A stretch of 64,000 nucleotides of DNA from Bacteroidota bacterium (GCA_023417065.1 JAEZGH010000134.1:1-64000), one strand, 5' to 3'. Positions 23,362-32,107 are shown, counted from the first letter of the stretch. Numbers and translations: made by a program. Notes: a model not told the origin generated them from the sequence alone.

Positions 23362-24381
23362 CTATTTTTCTTTAAGCTGCTCCGAGCGGCCCTTAATGAT
23401 GTCCAGGGCCTTATAAATGGCTTCCCGGAAGGAGCTTTCGCTGGCCTGGTTCTTCCCCGCAATCGGATATGCGGTTCCGTGGTCGGGAGACGTCCTGATG
23501 ATCGGAAGTCCAGCCGTATAATTCACCCCATTCTCAAAGGCGATCGCCTTAAAGGCTACCAGGCCCTGATCGTGGTACATAGCCAGTATTCCATCGAATT
23601 TGCGGTATGCGGAAGTTCCGAAAAAGCCGTCAGCCGGGTAGGGGCCGTAAACGAGCCGGCCCTTGTTGCGGAAATCAGTTATGATCGGTTTGATTAACTG
23701 GTCGTCTTCATTGCCAATCAGGCCGTTATCGCCTGCGTGCGGATTCAATCCCAGGACGGCGATTCGAGGCTTGGTGATGCCAAAATCGACTTTCAGGCTC
23801 TGCTCCATGATCCGCAGCTTGGATTCGATCTTTTCACGCGTCAGGGCTGCAGAAACATCTTTCACGGGAACATGCTCGGTAACCAGGCCGACGCGAAGGT
23901 CGTCGCTGATCATGAACATCAGGCTGTCCTGGGCCCCGAAAAACCGGGTAATGTACTCAGTATGGCCGGTGAACGGGAAATCTTCCCCATGGATCGAGTG
24001 CTTGTCGATGGGGGCTGTGACGATTGCATCGAGGTGACCATCGCGCAAATCTTCGCAGGCCTGTTTTAACGCAAGGAAGGACGCATGGCCGGATTCGCGG
24101 GACGCCTTGCCCGGCACAATGTCAATCTGGTTCTCCCAGCAATTGACCACGTTAACCGTTTTTGGTGCGTATTGGCCAGGGTTGCGAACCTGGTTGTATG
24201 AAAACTCATCAATCTCCAGCTGCTTCTTGTAAAAAGTAATCACCTTGGCCGACCCGTAGATAACGGGAGTGAACAAGGCAAATAACCTGTGATCGGCGAG
24301 TGTTTTCATAATTACTTCGGGGCCGATGCCGTTCAGATCGCCGATAGTAATGCCGATGCGGGGTTTATGGTTTGAGGTCAT
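23362..24381 (-). CDS. pdxA: 4-hydroxythreonine-4-phosphate dehydrogenase
   Basis: Oxidises 4-phosphohydroxy-L-threonine in the DXP-dependent route to pyridoxal phosphate. The 339-residue protein begins MTSNHKPRIGITIGDLNGIGPEVI and shows the metal-binding histidines in FPFTGHTEYITRFF and MYHDQGLVAFKAIAFENGVNYTAGLPIIRTSPDHGTAYPIAGK, plus LNPHAGDNGLIGNEDDQ. I use the ATG at 24381 since residues upstream of it are unlike the family. It is divergent from rsmA (111 bp); in E. coli pdxA and ksgA are also neighbours, but co-directional. Confidence 0.94.
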   Translation of the reverse strand: MTSNHKPRIGITIGDLNGIGPEVIMKTLADHRLFALFTPVIYGSAKVITFYKKQLEIDEFSYNQVRNPGQYAPKTVNVVNCWENQIDIVPGKASRESGHASFLALKQACEDLRDGHLDAIVTAPIDKHSIHGEDFPFTGHTEYITRFFGAQDSLMFMISDDLRVGLVTEHVPVKDVSAALTREKIESKLRIMEQSLKVDFGITKPRIAVLGLNPHAGDNGLIGNEDDQLIKPIITDFRNKGRLVYGPYPADGFFGTSAYRKFDGILAMYHDQGLVAFKAIAFENGVNYTAGLPIIRTSPDHGTAYPIAGKNQASESSFREAIYKALDIIKGRSEQLKEK

Positions 24382-24492
24382 GAATGCAGTAATATCCTGC
24401 GATATAACAAATTCCTGTAAAAGACGAAAACAGAAGCGTCTCCAACACTCAGGACCCTTGCCCTTGTGCGCCATTATCACTTCCTTGCGGCA

Positions 24493-25302
24493 ATGGAAAA
24501 GCCCAACAGCGATAAGGTCAGAGCCAAGAAGTTCCTGGGACAACATTTTCTGCACGATCAGAATACGGCGCGGCGGATAGTCGAAGCGTTAGTAGTAGAC
24601 GATCAGGATGCCGTGCTGGAGATTGGTCCCGGTATGGGTGTATTGACCCGGTATCTGTCGGCAAATCCAAAGATAAACCTTACGCTGATCGAGATAGACC
24701 GTGAGTCGGTAGCCTATCTTCACGAACACTATCCGGGGCTGAGCCCGCGTATCGTGGAGGGCGACTTTCTGACAATACCCCTGACGGACCTCATGCCAGA
24801 ACAGTATTCCATTATCGGCAATTTTCCCTACAACATATCCTCACAGATTTTTTTCAGAATCCTTGAACATCGCGATGCGGTGCGTCAGGTAGTATGTATG
24901 CTTCAAAAGGAGGTCGCCGACAGGATCGCGTCACCACCCGGGAGCAAGACATACGGAATACTCAGCGTGTTGCTGCAGGCCTACTATCGTATTGAGAATC
25001 TCTTTAAAGTCTCCCCCGGAGTATTCACACCTCCACCCAAGGTGATGTCTGCCGTGATCCGGTTGCGCCGCAATGAACGGGTAGCTCTCGGCTGCGATGA
25101 AAAGTTGTTTGTCCAGGTGGTGAAGCAGGGATTTAATAATCGCCGGAAGACCTTGCGAAACGCTTTGAAAAGCCTGAATTTAGACGCCCAGTTAATTTCA
25201 TCGCCGATACTCGACAAACGGGCAGAGCAACTTTCCGTCGAGATGTTTATTGAACTTACACAAGCTATAGAGAAGAGTCGTGGCATCACCGGTGGAATTT
25301 GA
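24493..25302 (+). CDS. rsmA: 16S rRNA (adenine1518/1519-N6) dimethyltransferase
   Basis: Dimethylates two adenines in the 3'-terminal hairpin of 16S rRNA late in 30S assembly. The 269-residue Rossmann methyltransferase has KKFLGQHFLHDQNTARRIV, the SAM-binding VLEIGPGMGVLTRYL, the acidic LTLIEIDRESVAYL, and the catalytic NFPYNISSQIFF. The C-terminal helical domain is intact (GFNNRRKTLRNALKSL). I use the ATG at 24493. The last 23 bp overlap the mgtE start. Confidence 0.95.
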   Translation: MEKPNSDKVRAKKFLGQHFLHDQNTARRIVEALVVDDQDAVLEIGPGMGVLTRYLSANPKINLTLIEIDRESVAYLHEHYPGLSPRIVEGDFLTIPLTDLMPEQYSIIGNFPYNISSQIFFRILEHRDAVRQVVCMLQKEVADRIASPPGSKTYGILSVLLQAYYRIENLFKVSPGVFTPPPKVMSAVIRLRRNERVALGCDEKLFVQVVKQGFNNRRKTLRNALKSLNLDAQLISSPILDKRAEQLSVEMFIELTQAIEKSRGITGGI

Positions 25303-26635
25303 GCTGACGAAAGAATTTCGTGACCTTTTTCAGCGTGCAATTGATGAAAAGGATGACGCGTTCATACGGCGTTCACTCGAGCACGTAAATCCGGCTGACA
25401 TTTCCGCGCTGCTTTATGAATTTTCCGCCGACGAAGGGAAATGGGTTCTCGATCTGCTCCCGCCGGATATTCAATCGGAAGTAGTCAATCACCTCGATCC
25501 GGACATAAGGAAACGAAACCTTGCTGTCTATCCACCGGAGGCAATAGCATCATTTCTCAATCGGCTGCAATCCGACGACACCGCTGATATCCTCCACGAA
25601 CTTCCCGTAAAGATTCGTGAAGAAATCCTTGCATCGCTTGACCCCGAGCTTCGAGGCCAGGTGACAGAACTGTTGCGTTATGAACCCCATGTAGCAGGGG
25701 GATTGATGGAAAAAGAATTGATCAAAGCCCGGATTCACTGGTCCGTTGTGCGATGCGTGGAAGAAATCCGGAAGCAGGCAGAGAACGTGCATAAATTTTA
25801 TCAGGTATATGTGGTTGACGAGAATGATCAGCTTCTGGGAAAAGTAGCCCTGCAGGACCTCATCATATCCGACGCGCGCAAGCTTGTTGCAGACATATAC
25901 GAAGCTGATATCGTAAGCGTACAAACGTATCAGGAACAGGATGACGTCGTCGGGATCATGAAGAAGTATGATCTGGAATCCGTCCCTGTAGTGAATGTGC
26001 AGAATCAGCTTGTGGGGCGGATCACTATCGATGATATCGTGGACGTGATCACTGAGCAGGCAGAGGAGGAACGTCAGATCATGGCGGGGATCACTGAAGA
26101 TATAGAAGAAGACGACAGCGTCTGGCGCAATACACGGGCACGACTTCCCTGGCTCGTTATCGGTATCATTGGTGGACTTTTGAACGCAAGGTTTATGGGG
26201 TTGTTTGAAGCCGAGCTCAGCCGTGTTGCCGCCATTGCATTTTTTATTCCCCTGATTCAAGCCACCGGTGGGAATGTGGGAATTCAATCGTCATCGCTGA
26301 TTGTTCAGAGCCTTGGCAATACTGCATTCGTCGACGTCGGACTATGGAAACGTCTGGGGCGCGTATTTTCTGTAGCGTTGCTTAACGGGTTTGTTCTCGC
26401 CACCCTTGTGATCGTGCTGAATATACTACTGTTTGATGAAGTGCGACTTTCCATGGTTGTGAGTATAGCCTTGTTCAGTGTAATCGTGTTTGCGTCGTTA
26501 GTCGGCACGATAACGCCATTGCTCCTGAACCGGGTTGGATTAAATCCCGCGCTGGCGTCGGGACCATTCATAACCACCACAAACGACTTACTTGGTTTGA
26601 CAATATATTTTCTTACTGTTCATATAATGCTGTGA
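25280..26635 (+). CDS. mgtE: MgtE-type magnesium transporter
   Basis: A homodimeric Mg2+ channel of the inner membrane, gated by its cytosolic domain. The 451 residues show the N-domain superhelix (HVNPADISALLYEFSADEGKWVLDLLPPDIQ, DDTADILHELPVK), two CBS motifs (VYVVDENDQLLGKVALQDLI and VPVVNVQNQLVGRITIDDIVDVITEQAEEE), the connecting helix, and a five-span C-terminal channel starting RARLPWLVIGIIGGLLNARF with the pore-associated IPLIQATGGNVGIQSSSL and ending PFITTTNDLLGLTIYF. The start is GTG at 25280, inside the 3' end of rsmA. Confidence 0.93.
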   Translation: MASPVEFELTKEFRDLFQRAIDEKDDAFIRRSLEHVNPADISALLYEFSADEGKWVLDLLPPDIQSEVVNHLDPDIRKRNLAVYPPEAIASFLNRLQSDDTADILHELPVKIREEILASLDPELRGQVTELLRYEPHVAGGLMEKELIKARIHWSVVRCVEEIRKQAENVHKFYQVYVVDENDQLLGKVALQDLIISDARKLVADIYEADIVSVQTYQEQDDVVGIMKKYDLESVPVVNVQNQLVGRITIDDIVDVITEQAEEERQIMAGITEDIEEDDSVWRNTRARLPWLVIGIIGGLLNARFMGLFEAELSRVAAIAFFIPLIQATGGNVGIQSSSLIVQSLGNTAFVDVGLWKRLGRVFSVALLNGFVLATLVIVLNILLFDEVRLSMVVSIALFSVIVFASLVGTITPLLLNRVGLNPALASGPFITTTNDLLGLTIYFLTVHIML

Positions 26636-27579
26636 TGAAAAAGCCGGTTTGCCTTGTTATTGATCCGATGCACGACAGTCTTTTTGAGATGATGTCGGAG
26701 ATAGGATGGGATGTTGACTACAGACCTGAGATCAAACGCGACGAGATTCGAAAAATACATCAGGATTACGATGGTCTGATTGTGCGAAGCAAGACGATTA
26801 TTGATCGCGACCTTCTTGGCGACGCGCCTTCGTTGAAAGTCATTGGCAGGGCAGGAGCAGGACTTGATAATCTTGAACTTGATTTTCTGGCGGCGCACGG
26901 CATACAGGTTGTTCACGCGTCGGAAGGAAACCGCGATGCGGTAGGGGAATTTGCAGTAGGTGCTCTTCTTGGGCTCATGCGCAACATCCCGAAAGGGGAC
27001 AGAGAGGTGCGTGCAGGGGTGTGGGATCGGGAAGGAAACAGGGGCGAAGAAATCATGGATAAGACCATCGGTATCATCGGCTACGGAAATATGGGGCAGT
27101 CGTTTGCACGTCGCCTGAGTGGGTTTGGATGTAAGGTTTTAGCATACGATAAGTATAAAGTTGATTATTCAGATCAATATGCAAAGGAGGTGCGGCTGGA
27201 AACTATCTTTGAGGAATCTGATATTCTCAGTCTTCATATTCCCCTGACTGTTGAAACCCGGAAGATGGTAGATAGTGCTTTTGTACAGCGCTTTCGCAAG
27301 AATTTTATCCTGATCAATACGGCCCGCGGTGAGATCGTTTTACTTAGCGATTTGGTTTCAGCGTTGGAAAACGGCAAAGTCCGAGGTGCTGTCCTGGATG
27401 TTCTTGAAAATGAAAAGCTGCATCAGTTAACACCCTCGCAGGCGAAGGCCTTCAATTCACTGACAGATCGATCGAATGTAATATTGTCCCCTCATATTGC
27501 CGGATGGACGTTTGAATCACACGTGAAAATTAATGTAGTTTTGGTTTCTAAGATTAAGGCCCTGAACATACGGCCCTGA
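26635..27579 (+). CDS. D-2-hydroxyacid dehydrogenase (SerA-like)
   Basis: An NAD-dependent 2-hydroxyacid dehydrogenase of 314 residues, related to phosphoglycerate dehydrogenase but without its ACT domain. The catalytic core is present: LIVRSKTIIDRDLL, KVIGRAGAGLDNLEL, the nucleotide-binding KTIGIIGYGNMGQSFARRL, LSLHIPLTVETRKMV, FILINTARGEIV with the substrate Arg, and VILSPHIAGWTFESH with the catalytic His. The Glu of the triad falls in DVLENEK. Its start ATG overlaps the mgtE stop (TGATG), and a GTG at 26632 is an alternative. The substrate may be phosphoglycerate or another 2-oxoacid. Confidence 0.87.
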   Translation: MKKPVCLVIDPMHDSLFEMMSEIGWDVDYRPEIKRDEIRKIHQDYDGLIVRSKTIIDRDLLGDAPSLKVIGRAGAGLDNLELDFLAAHGIQVVHASEGNRDAVGEFAVGALLGLMRNIPKGDREVRAGVWDREGNRGEEIMDKTIGIIGYGNMGQSFARRLSGFGCKVLAYDKYKVDYSDQYAKEVRLETIFEESDILSLHIPLTVETRKMVDSAFVQRFRKNFILINTARGEIVLLSDLVSALENGKVRGAVLDVLENEKLHQLTPSQAKAFNSLTDRSNVILSPHIAGWTFESHVKINVVLVSKIKALNIRP

Positions 27580-27612
27580 TCGTGCCTTTGACTTTTTGCC
27601 TCGTGTGAGTGT

Positions 27613-28458
27613 ATGCCGTACTTGAAGAAGCGTATCAGGAAATTAAACGAAGCTTTCAATTCAATCATTGAAAAACCTCTCCTGACGTCTTCGCTTGTAC
27701 TTTTGATGGTGACCATCGTCGTACTCGGACTGAGTATGAAGTATTACATCGAGGAGTTTGATACGTTTATTCCACAGGTACTTGCTGAAGCGCACGGGAT
27801 GATCTTTGATATCGCGGTAATCGGTATTTTGATCTTCTGGCTGAATCACAATGGTGAAATCCGGCAGCGCATCAGAACATATAAAGATGAAATTGATGAC
27901 TTCCGTTTATGGGAATCGGAAGAAGCGGCGTTCAGGACTGTCGGTAACATCAAACGACTGAACCGCCACAAGATTCACGAGATAAATCTTGTGAATTGTT
28001 ATCTGCCCCGAACGAATTTGAACTACGTCAATCTGGCGGGGTCGAATCTGAATTCTTCCAACGTTACACAGTCGAGTCTTATCGAATGTAATTTTGAGAA
28101 TGCACGCCTTAATCAAACGAACTTCGAAAGTTCAAATCTCAATCAGGCAAATATGAAAGGGGCTTATGCAAGTGGTGCGAACTTCAAGGATGCCTTTCTG
28201 ATCAAGACGAATTTTGAAGGAGCATTTTTGATCAAGGCTAATTTCAGGAATGCGTTTCTGATGGAAGCAAATCTGCAGAATTGTTATGTAATGGGCGCAG
28301 ATTTCGAGAATGCGAGTTTGTACAAAGCAGACCTCAGGGGAGCAAAGGGCTTATCCGTAGACCAGTTGGCAAAGGCGAAGACGCTCTACCTGGCCAAATT
28401 TGATGAGGAAATTCTGAATCAGATAAAAGTGGCACATCCGACTCTGGTTGATGCTTAA
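27613..28458 (+). CDS. Membrane-anchored pentapeptide-repeat protein
   Basis: A 281-residue protein with two N-terminal membrane spans (about residues 24-46 SSLVLLMVTIVVLGLSM and 63-78 MIFDIAVIGILIFWL), a charged linker and a right-handed quadrilateral beta-helix made of pentapeptide repeats from about residue 123 to 243 (YLPRTNLNYVNLAGSNLNSSN and successive NFxxAxL turns). Short insertions such as the repeated AFLIKxNF give the helix a slightly irregular phase. The pentapeptide fold can mimic DNA, as in quinolone-protection proteins, but most members are of unknown role. The gene lies 33 bp after the dehydrogenase. Confidence 0.83.
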   Translation: MPYLKKRIRKLNEAFNSIIEKPLLTSSLVLLMVTIVVLGLSMKYYIEEFDTFIPQVLAEAHGMIFDIAVIGILIFWLNHNGEIRQRIRTYKDEIDDFRLWESEEAAFRTVGNIKRLNRHKIHEINLVNCYLPRTNLNYVNLAGSNLNSSNVTQSSLIECNFENARLNQTNFESSNLNQANMKGAYASGANFKDAFLIKTNFEGAFLIKANFRNAFLMEANLQNCYVMGADFENASLYKADLRGAKGLSVDQLAKAKTLYLAKFDEEILNQIKVAHPTLVDA

Positions 28459-28459
28459 A

Positions 28460-28490
28460 TTTGCTTAAATAATTATTTGTATTACCTTTG
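28460..28490 (+). promoter_or_regulatory. Strong Bacteroidota-type promoter in the greA leader
   Basis: TTTG at 28460-28463, 19 bp, then TACCTTTG at 28483-28490, a perfect match to TTTG-N19-TAnnTTTG. The transcript would start near 28496, directly at the beginning of an intrinsic terminator hairpin, about 110 nt before greA. Confidence 0.72.
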
Positions 28491-28497
28491 TGTATCA

Positions 28498-28536
28498 GCA
28501 ACGGCCTCTGCTTCAGAGGCCGTTGCTTCTTTTTTG
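28498..28536 (+). terminator. Intrinsic terminator in the greA leader
   Basis: A 12-bp perfect stem GCAACGGCCTCT/AGAGGCCGTTGC (28498-28509 and 28515-28526) with a 5-nt loop, followed by TTCTTTTTTG. It ends the pentapeptide-repeat transcript but also lies immediately after the promoter at 28460-28490, so it may attenuate greA or yield a tiny RNA. Confidence 0.88.
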
Positions 28537-28609
28537 TCGCTTGTGTCCGAAATTCGGCGAAGTATAAAGCGCAAAGAATAATTTAGAGCTTATTGTTAAT
28601 ATCATTCTT

Positions 28610-29083
28610 ATGAGCAAAGTGTCATATTATACCAAAGAGGGTTTGGAAAAAATTAAGAACGAGCTGGCGGAGTTAAAGTCCAAAGGCAGGGCCGATATTG
28701 CACGTCAGATTGCTGAGGCACGTGATAAAGGGGATCTTAGTGAAAACGCGGAATATGATGCAGCAAAAGATGCACAAGGCCACCTTGAAGCCAAAATCGC
28801 GCAGCTCGAAGATCTTGTTGCTAACGCACGTCTGCTGGACGAAAACAACATCGACACCTCCAGAGTTTCTATTCTTTCAAAAGTAACCATTAAGAACACG
28901 AAGAGTGGAAAATCTGTTTCATACACGCTGGTGTCGGAAGAAGAAGCAGACCTCAAAGCAGGTAAGATTTCAACGATGTCGCCGATAGGCAAGGGGTTGC
29001 TCGGAAAACAAAAGGGCGAAACAGCCAAAATTCAGACACCTGCAGGTGAAATTGAACTTGTTGTCCTTGATATCACAGCTTAA
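28610..29083 (+). CDS. greA: Transcription elongation factor GreA
   Basis: Stimulates RNA polymerase to cleave backtracked transcripts. The 157-residue protein has the N-terminal coiled coil (KIKNELAELKSKGRADIARQI, AREDKGDLSENAEYDAAKDAQ-like tip with the catalytic acidic pair in DLSENAEYD) and a C-terminal FKBP-like domain ending MSPIGKGLLGKQKGETAKIQTPAG. The HIT-family gene starts 3 bp after its stop. The leader contains a promoter followed at once by a terminator, reminiscent of the attenuated greA leader (GraL) of E. coli. Confidence 0.95.
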   Translation: MSKVSYYTKEGLEKIKNELAELKSKGRADIARQIAEARDKGDLSENAEYDAAKDAQGHLEAKIAQLEDLVANARLLDENNIDTSRVSILSKVTIKNTKSGKSVSYTLVSEEEADLKAGKISTMSPIGKGLLGKQKGETAKIQTPAGEIELVVLDITA

Positions 29084-29085
29084 TT

Positions 29086-29481
29086 ATGGCTTCTATCTTT
29101 TCCAGGATTATCAACCGTGAGATTCCCGGGTATATTGTCGCCGAAGACGATCGGTATATCGCTTTCCTCGACATCAATCCTCTGGTTCACGGTCACCTTC
29201 TTGTAGTTCCGAAAACGGAAGTCGATTATATTTTCGACATCGACGATGAACTTCTCGGCGGGCTTATGATCTTCGCTAAGAAGGTAGCAGTTGCGTTGAA
29301 GAAAAGTGTTACGTGTAAAAGGATCGGTGTAGCTGTGATTGGTCTTGAAGTTCCGCATACGCATATTCACCTGGTGCCTATGAACAGTATGGGTGACATC
29401 AATTTCATGCAGCCCAAGCTCAATCCGTCGAAGGATGAACTTGCTGCCATGCAACAAAAAATTACGGCGAACTTCAATTGA
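29086..29481 (+). CDS. HIT-family nucleotide-binding protein
   Basis: A 131-residue HINT-type hydrolase or transferase that acts on AMP-linked substrates such as adenosine phosphoramidates. It has the N-terminal FSRIINREIPGYIVAED, DINPLVHGHLLVVPKTEVD, and the histidine triad VPHTHIHLVPM near residue 95. The length is normal. It follows greA by 3 bp, and the pair ends in a strong bidirectional terminator shared with pgk. The physiological substrate is unknown. Confidence 0.92.
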   Translation: MASIFSRIINREIPGYIVAEDDRYIAFLDINPLVHGHLLVVPKTEVDYIFDIDDELLGGLMIFAKKVAVALKKSVTCKRIGVAVIGLEVPHTHIHLVPMNSMGDINFMQPKLNPSKDELAAMQQKITANFN

Positions 29482-29491
29482 TAATCGTTGA

Positions 29492-29540
29492 TAAAAAAAA
29501 GAAGGGACGCTCTGACGAGTGTCCCTTCTTTTTTTTTTTG
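29492..29540. terminator. Bidirectional terminator between HIT gene and pgk
   Basis: A tract of eight A, GAAGGGAC, a short central loop, GTCCCTTC and eleven T. Two convergent genes end here, so it can work in both directions. Confidence 0.9.
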
Positions 29541-29549
29541 CAGGGAAGA

Positions 29550-30734
29550 TTAATCCAGTGCACCTACGCCTGGCAGTACTTTGCCTTCGAAGTATTCAAG
29601 CAATGCACCACCACCGGTAGATACATAGCTGACATCGTCGTTGAAGCCAAACTGGTTTACGGCTGCGGCCGAATCACCACCACCGATCAGGGAGAAGCCA
29701 CCGTTCTTTGTAGCTTTCACCACAGCTTCGGCGATACCTTTAGTGCCCGCTGCAAATTTCTCCATTTCAAAAACACCCATAGGACCATTCCAGAGGATCG
29801 TTTTTGAGCTCTCGACAGTTCTGCGGAACACCTCAATTGCCTGAGGTCCGATATCCAATCCCATCCAGCCATCTTTTATGCTTGTATTGTTGGCGATATC
29901 GGTGTTCGCATCCGCTGCAAATTTATCTGCGATAACACTGTCGATAGGAAGAAGCAACTCCACGCCTTTTGCTTTAGCTTTTTTGATGAGCTCGTTGGCC
30001 AGGTCAAGTTTGTCAGCTTCAACGAGTGAATTACCGATGTTACCACCCATAGCCTTGAAGAATGTATAAGCCATTCCGCCGCCGATGATGAGGTTGTTTA
30101 CTCTGTCGAGGAGGTTTTCGATGATGAGAATCTTATCGGAAATTTTCGCGCCGCCCATGATGGCCGTGAAAGGTTTCGCAGCGTTCTCAAGGACTTTCCT
30201 TGCGTTGTCGAGTTCTGCAGCCATTACAAAACCGGCGCCTTTTTCTGTGAAGAACTTGGCGACGATAGTAGTGGAAGCGTGGGCGCGGTGAGCTGTTCCG
30301 AAAGCGTCGTTCACGTAAATGTCACCGTGCTTGCTGAGCTTTTCAGCAAAGGCTTCATCGCCTTTTTCTTCCTGCTTATAGAAGCGAAGGTTCTCGAGAA
30401 GTAAAACTTCACCGGGTTGAAGTGCTGCCGAGAGTTTGAAAGCTTCTTCGCCGATGCAGTCACCGGCAAACTTCACCGGACGTCCAAGAAGTTCTTCGGT
30501 TTTTTTGATGGTGTGTTTAAGTGAATATTTTTCTTCAGGTCCTTCTTTCGGACGGCCCAGGTGAGACATCAGGATACAGCTTCCTCCATCGTCGAGTATT
30601 TTCTTCAGCGTCGGGATGGTTGCGCGGATGCGATTGTCGTCGGTGACATTAAAACTTTTATCCAGAGGTACGTTGAAATCGACACGGATAAGAGCGCGTT
30701 TGCCTTTGAAATTGATGTCATTAATTGTTTTCAT
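29550..30734 (-). CDS. pgk: Phosphoglycerate kinase
   Basis: Makes ATP from 1,3-bisphosphoglycerate in glycolysis. The 394-residue protein shows RALIRVDFNVPLD at the N-terminus, SHLGRPKEG, LLLENLRFYKQE, VNDAFGTAHRAHAST, IMGGAKISDKI, GPMGVFEMEKFAAGT and the nucleotide loop SLIGGGDSAAAVNQF, ending STGGGALLEYFEGKVLPGV. All active-site loops are intact. It is monocistronic in appearance: terminators lie at its 3' end and upstream of its promoter region. The 5' region contains a perfect palindrome CTACCCGGGTAG at 30803-30814. Confidence 0.96.
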   Translation of the reverse strand: MKTINDINFKGKRALIRVDFNVPLDKSFNVTDDNRIRATIPTLKKILDDGGSCILMSHLGRPKEGPEEKYSLKHTIKKTEELLGRPVKFAGDCIGEEAFKLSAALQPGEVLLLENLRFYKQEEKGDEAFAEKLSKHGDIYVNDAFGTAHRAHASTTIVAKFFTEKGAGFVMAAELDNARKVLENAAKPFTAIMGGAKISDKILIIENLLDRVNNLIIGGGMAYTFFKAMGGNIGNSLVEADKLDLANELIKKAKAKGVELLLPIDSVIADKFAADANTDIANNTSIKDGWMGLDIGPQAIEVFRRTVESSKTILWNGPMGVFEMEKFAAGTKGIAEAVVKATKNGGFSLIGGGDSAAAVNQFGFNDDVSYVSTGGGALLEYFEGKVLPGVGALD

Positions 30735-30840
30735 AGCGATTGTAGAAAGTTTTGAAATTCATTCCCTGAAAGGGCAGGCCTCAGGTTAGGAGGCAGTAAA
30801 GTCTACCCGGGTAGCACGGTAAGGTCAATTTGGAGCCATG

Positions 30841-30848
30841 CAAAACTA
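30841..30848 (-). promoter_or_regulatory. Candidate -7 element for pgk
   Basis: TAGTTTTG on the minus strand matches TAnnTTTG. A good TTTG 19 bp upstream is missing, so the call is weak. The transcript would carry a leader of about 100 nt that contains the 12-bp palindrome CTACCCGGGTAG (30803-30814). Confidence 0.35.
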
Positions 30849-30882
30849 AACTTTTTGTGTTCTTACTTGCCATGCTCCCTTT

Positions 30883-30909
30883 AAAAAAAGCCGGCTCGTT
30901 ACCGGCTTT
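30883..30909 (-). terminator. Intrinsic terminator after pfk
   Basis: On the minus strand AAAGCCGG, loop TAACGAG, CCGGCTTT and a further U-run. It lies 27 bp after the pfk stop codon. Confidence 0.85.
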
Positions 30910-30935
30910 ATGATGCAATCGATTTCTGTTTGATG

Positions 30936-32036
30936 TTAGTCGCCGAAGCTGATTCCCATTCCCTTGGCTGCCCGCACGAGGAACGAATCCTTATCCACGA
31001 CATTATAATGCCTGGTTGCCTCTTCGAGTGAAACAGATGTCACCTCATTGTTTCGGAATGCTACCATCTGTCCGAACTTACCTTCTTCAACAAGCTGGAA
31101 AGCTTTGACGCCATACAAGGTGGCGAGAATCCGGTCATAAGCAACGGGAGTGCCTCCGCGCTGAACGTGCCCGAGGACAGTTTCGCGGATCTCCATCTGG
31201 CAACCTGCGTCCTTTAACTGCTTCGACAACTGGAATGCCACACCTCCGAGGCGTACGTGTTCAGAACCTTTGTCGTTTTGGGTTGACGTAATTGTTCCGG
31301 CCTTCGGCTTAGCTCCTTCCGCAATAACGATGTTGGCAAAGCCTCTTCCGTTCTTGTAACGCGCATTGAGCTTCTTGACAATCTTGTTGATGTCATAAGG
31401 AATCTCCGGTATGAGACAGATTTCTGCACCGCCGGCGATGGCAGTGTGCAGGGCAATCCAACCTGCATCGCGCCCCATCACTTCCATAATCATAGTGCGG
31501 TGATGGCTTTCAGCTGTCGTCACAAGTTTGTCGATGCTGTCGGTGGCAATCTGTACTGCAGTTTGAAAACCGAATGTTACATCCGTTGCCGAAAGATCGT
31601 TGTCGATTGTCTTGGGAACACCAATGATGTTAAGCCCGTGCTCATAGAGCGCTTTCGAGATGCGCTGGGAACCATCGCCACCGATGTTGATTACTGCATA
31701 AAAACCAAGGTCTTTAATACGCTTCACCAGTTCGGCAGAGCGGTCGATGAACTTGATCGTTCCATCCGGCTGCGGAACAGGAAAATTGATCGGATTGCCT
31801 TTGTTGGTCGTCTTTAGAATCGTACCGCCTTTCACATGTATCCCAGCAGTCTTCTTTCCGGTAAGCTTTATCAATTCAGTTGGCTCGTTAAATACGCCAT
31901 TGAAGGCCTCAATACTGCCGTAAACCTCCCAGTTCTTCTCCTTGCGTGCAGTTTTTGCAATCCCTCTAATGACGGCGTTCAAACCCGGGCAGTCGCCACC
32001 GCCGGTGAGCACAAGAATCTTTTTGACTTTGTCCAT
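30936..32036 (-). CDS. 6-phosphofructokinase
   Basis: Phosphorylates fructose-6-phosphate in glycolysis. The 366-residue PfkA-family protein has KILVLTGGGDCPGLNAVIRG, NIGGDGSQRISKAL, PKTIDNDLSATDVTFGFQTA, MEVMGRDAGWIAL and LGHVQRGGTPVAYDR. GGDGS (Gly at E. coli position 104) favours ATP as phosphate donor, whereas Lys in PKTIDND (position 124) is the residue found in pyrophosphate-dependent and mixed group III enzymes. So donor use is likely ATP but not certain. Allosteric residues of the E. coli type are not conserved at a glance. It stands as its own unit, transcribed towards pgk. Confidence 0.9.
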   Translation of the reverse strand: MDKVKKILVLTGGGDCPGLNAVIRGIAKTARKEKNWEVYGSIEAFNGVFNEPTELIKLTGKKTAGIHVKGGTILKTTNKGNPINFPVPQPDGTIKFIDRSAELVKRIKDLGFYAVINIGGDGSQRISKALYEHGLNIIGVPKTIDNDLSATDVTFGFQTAVQIATDSIDKLVTTAESHHRTMIMEVMGRDAGWIALHTAIAGGAEICLIPEIPYDINKIVKKLNARYKNGRGFANIVIAEGAKPKAGTITSTQNDKGSEHVRLGGVAFQLSKQLKDAGCQMEIRETVLGHVQRGGTPVAYDRILATLYGVKAFQLVEEGKFGQMVAFRNNEVTSVSLEEATRHYNVVDKDSFLVRAAKGMGISFGD

Positions 32037-32107
32037 TTCAGTAGTTGTTTGCGTTAGCCTTCAAAGAAAATGAAAATGTGAAATTCACAACGAAACTTTC
32101 AGCGGTT

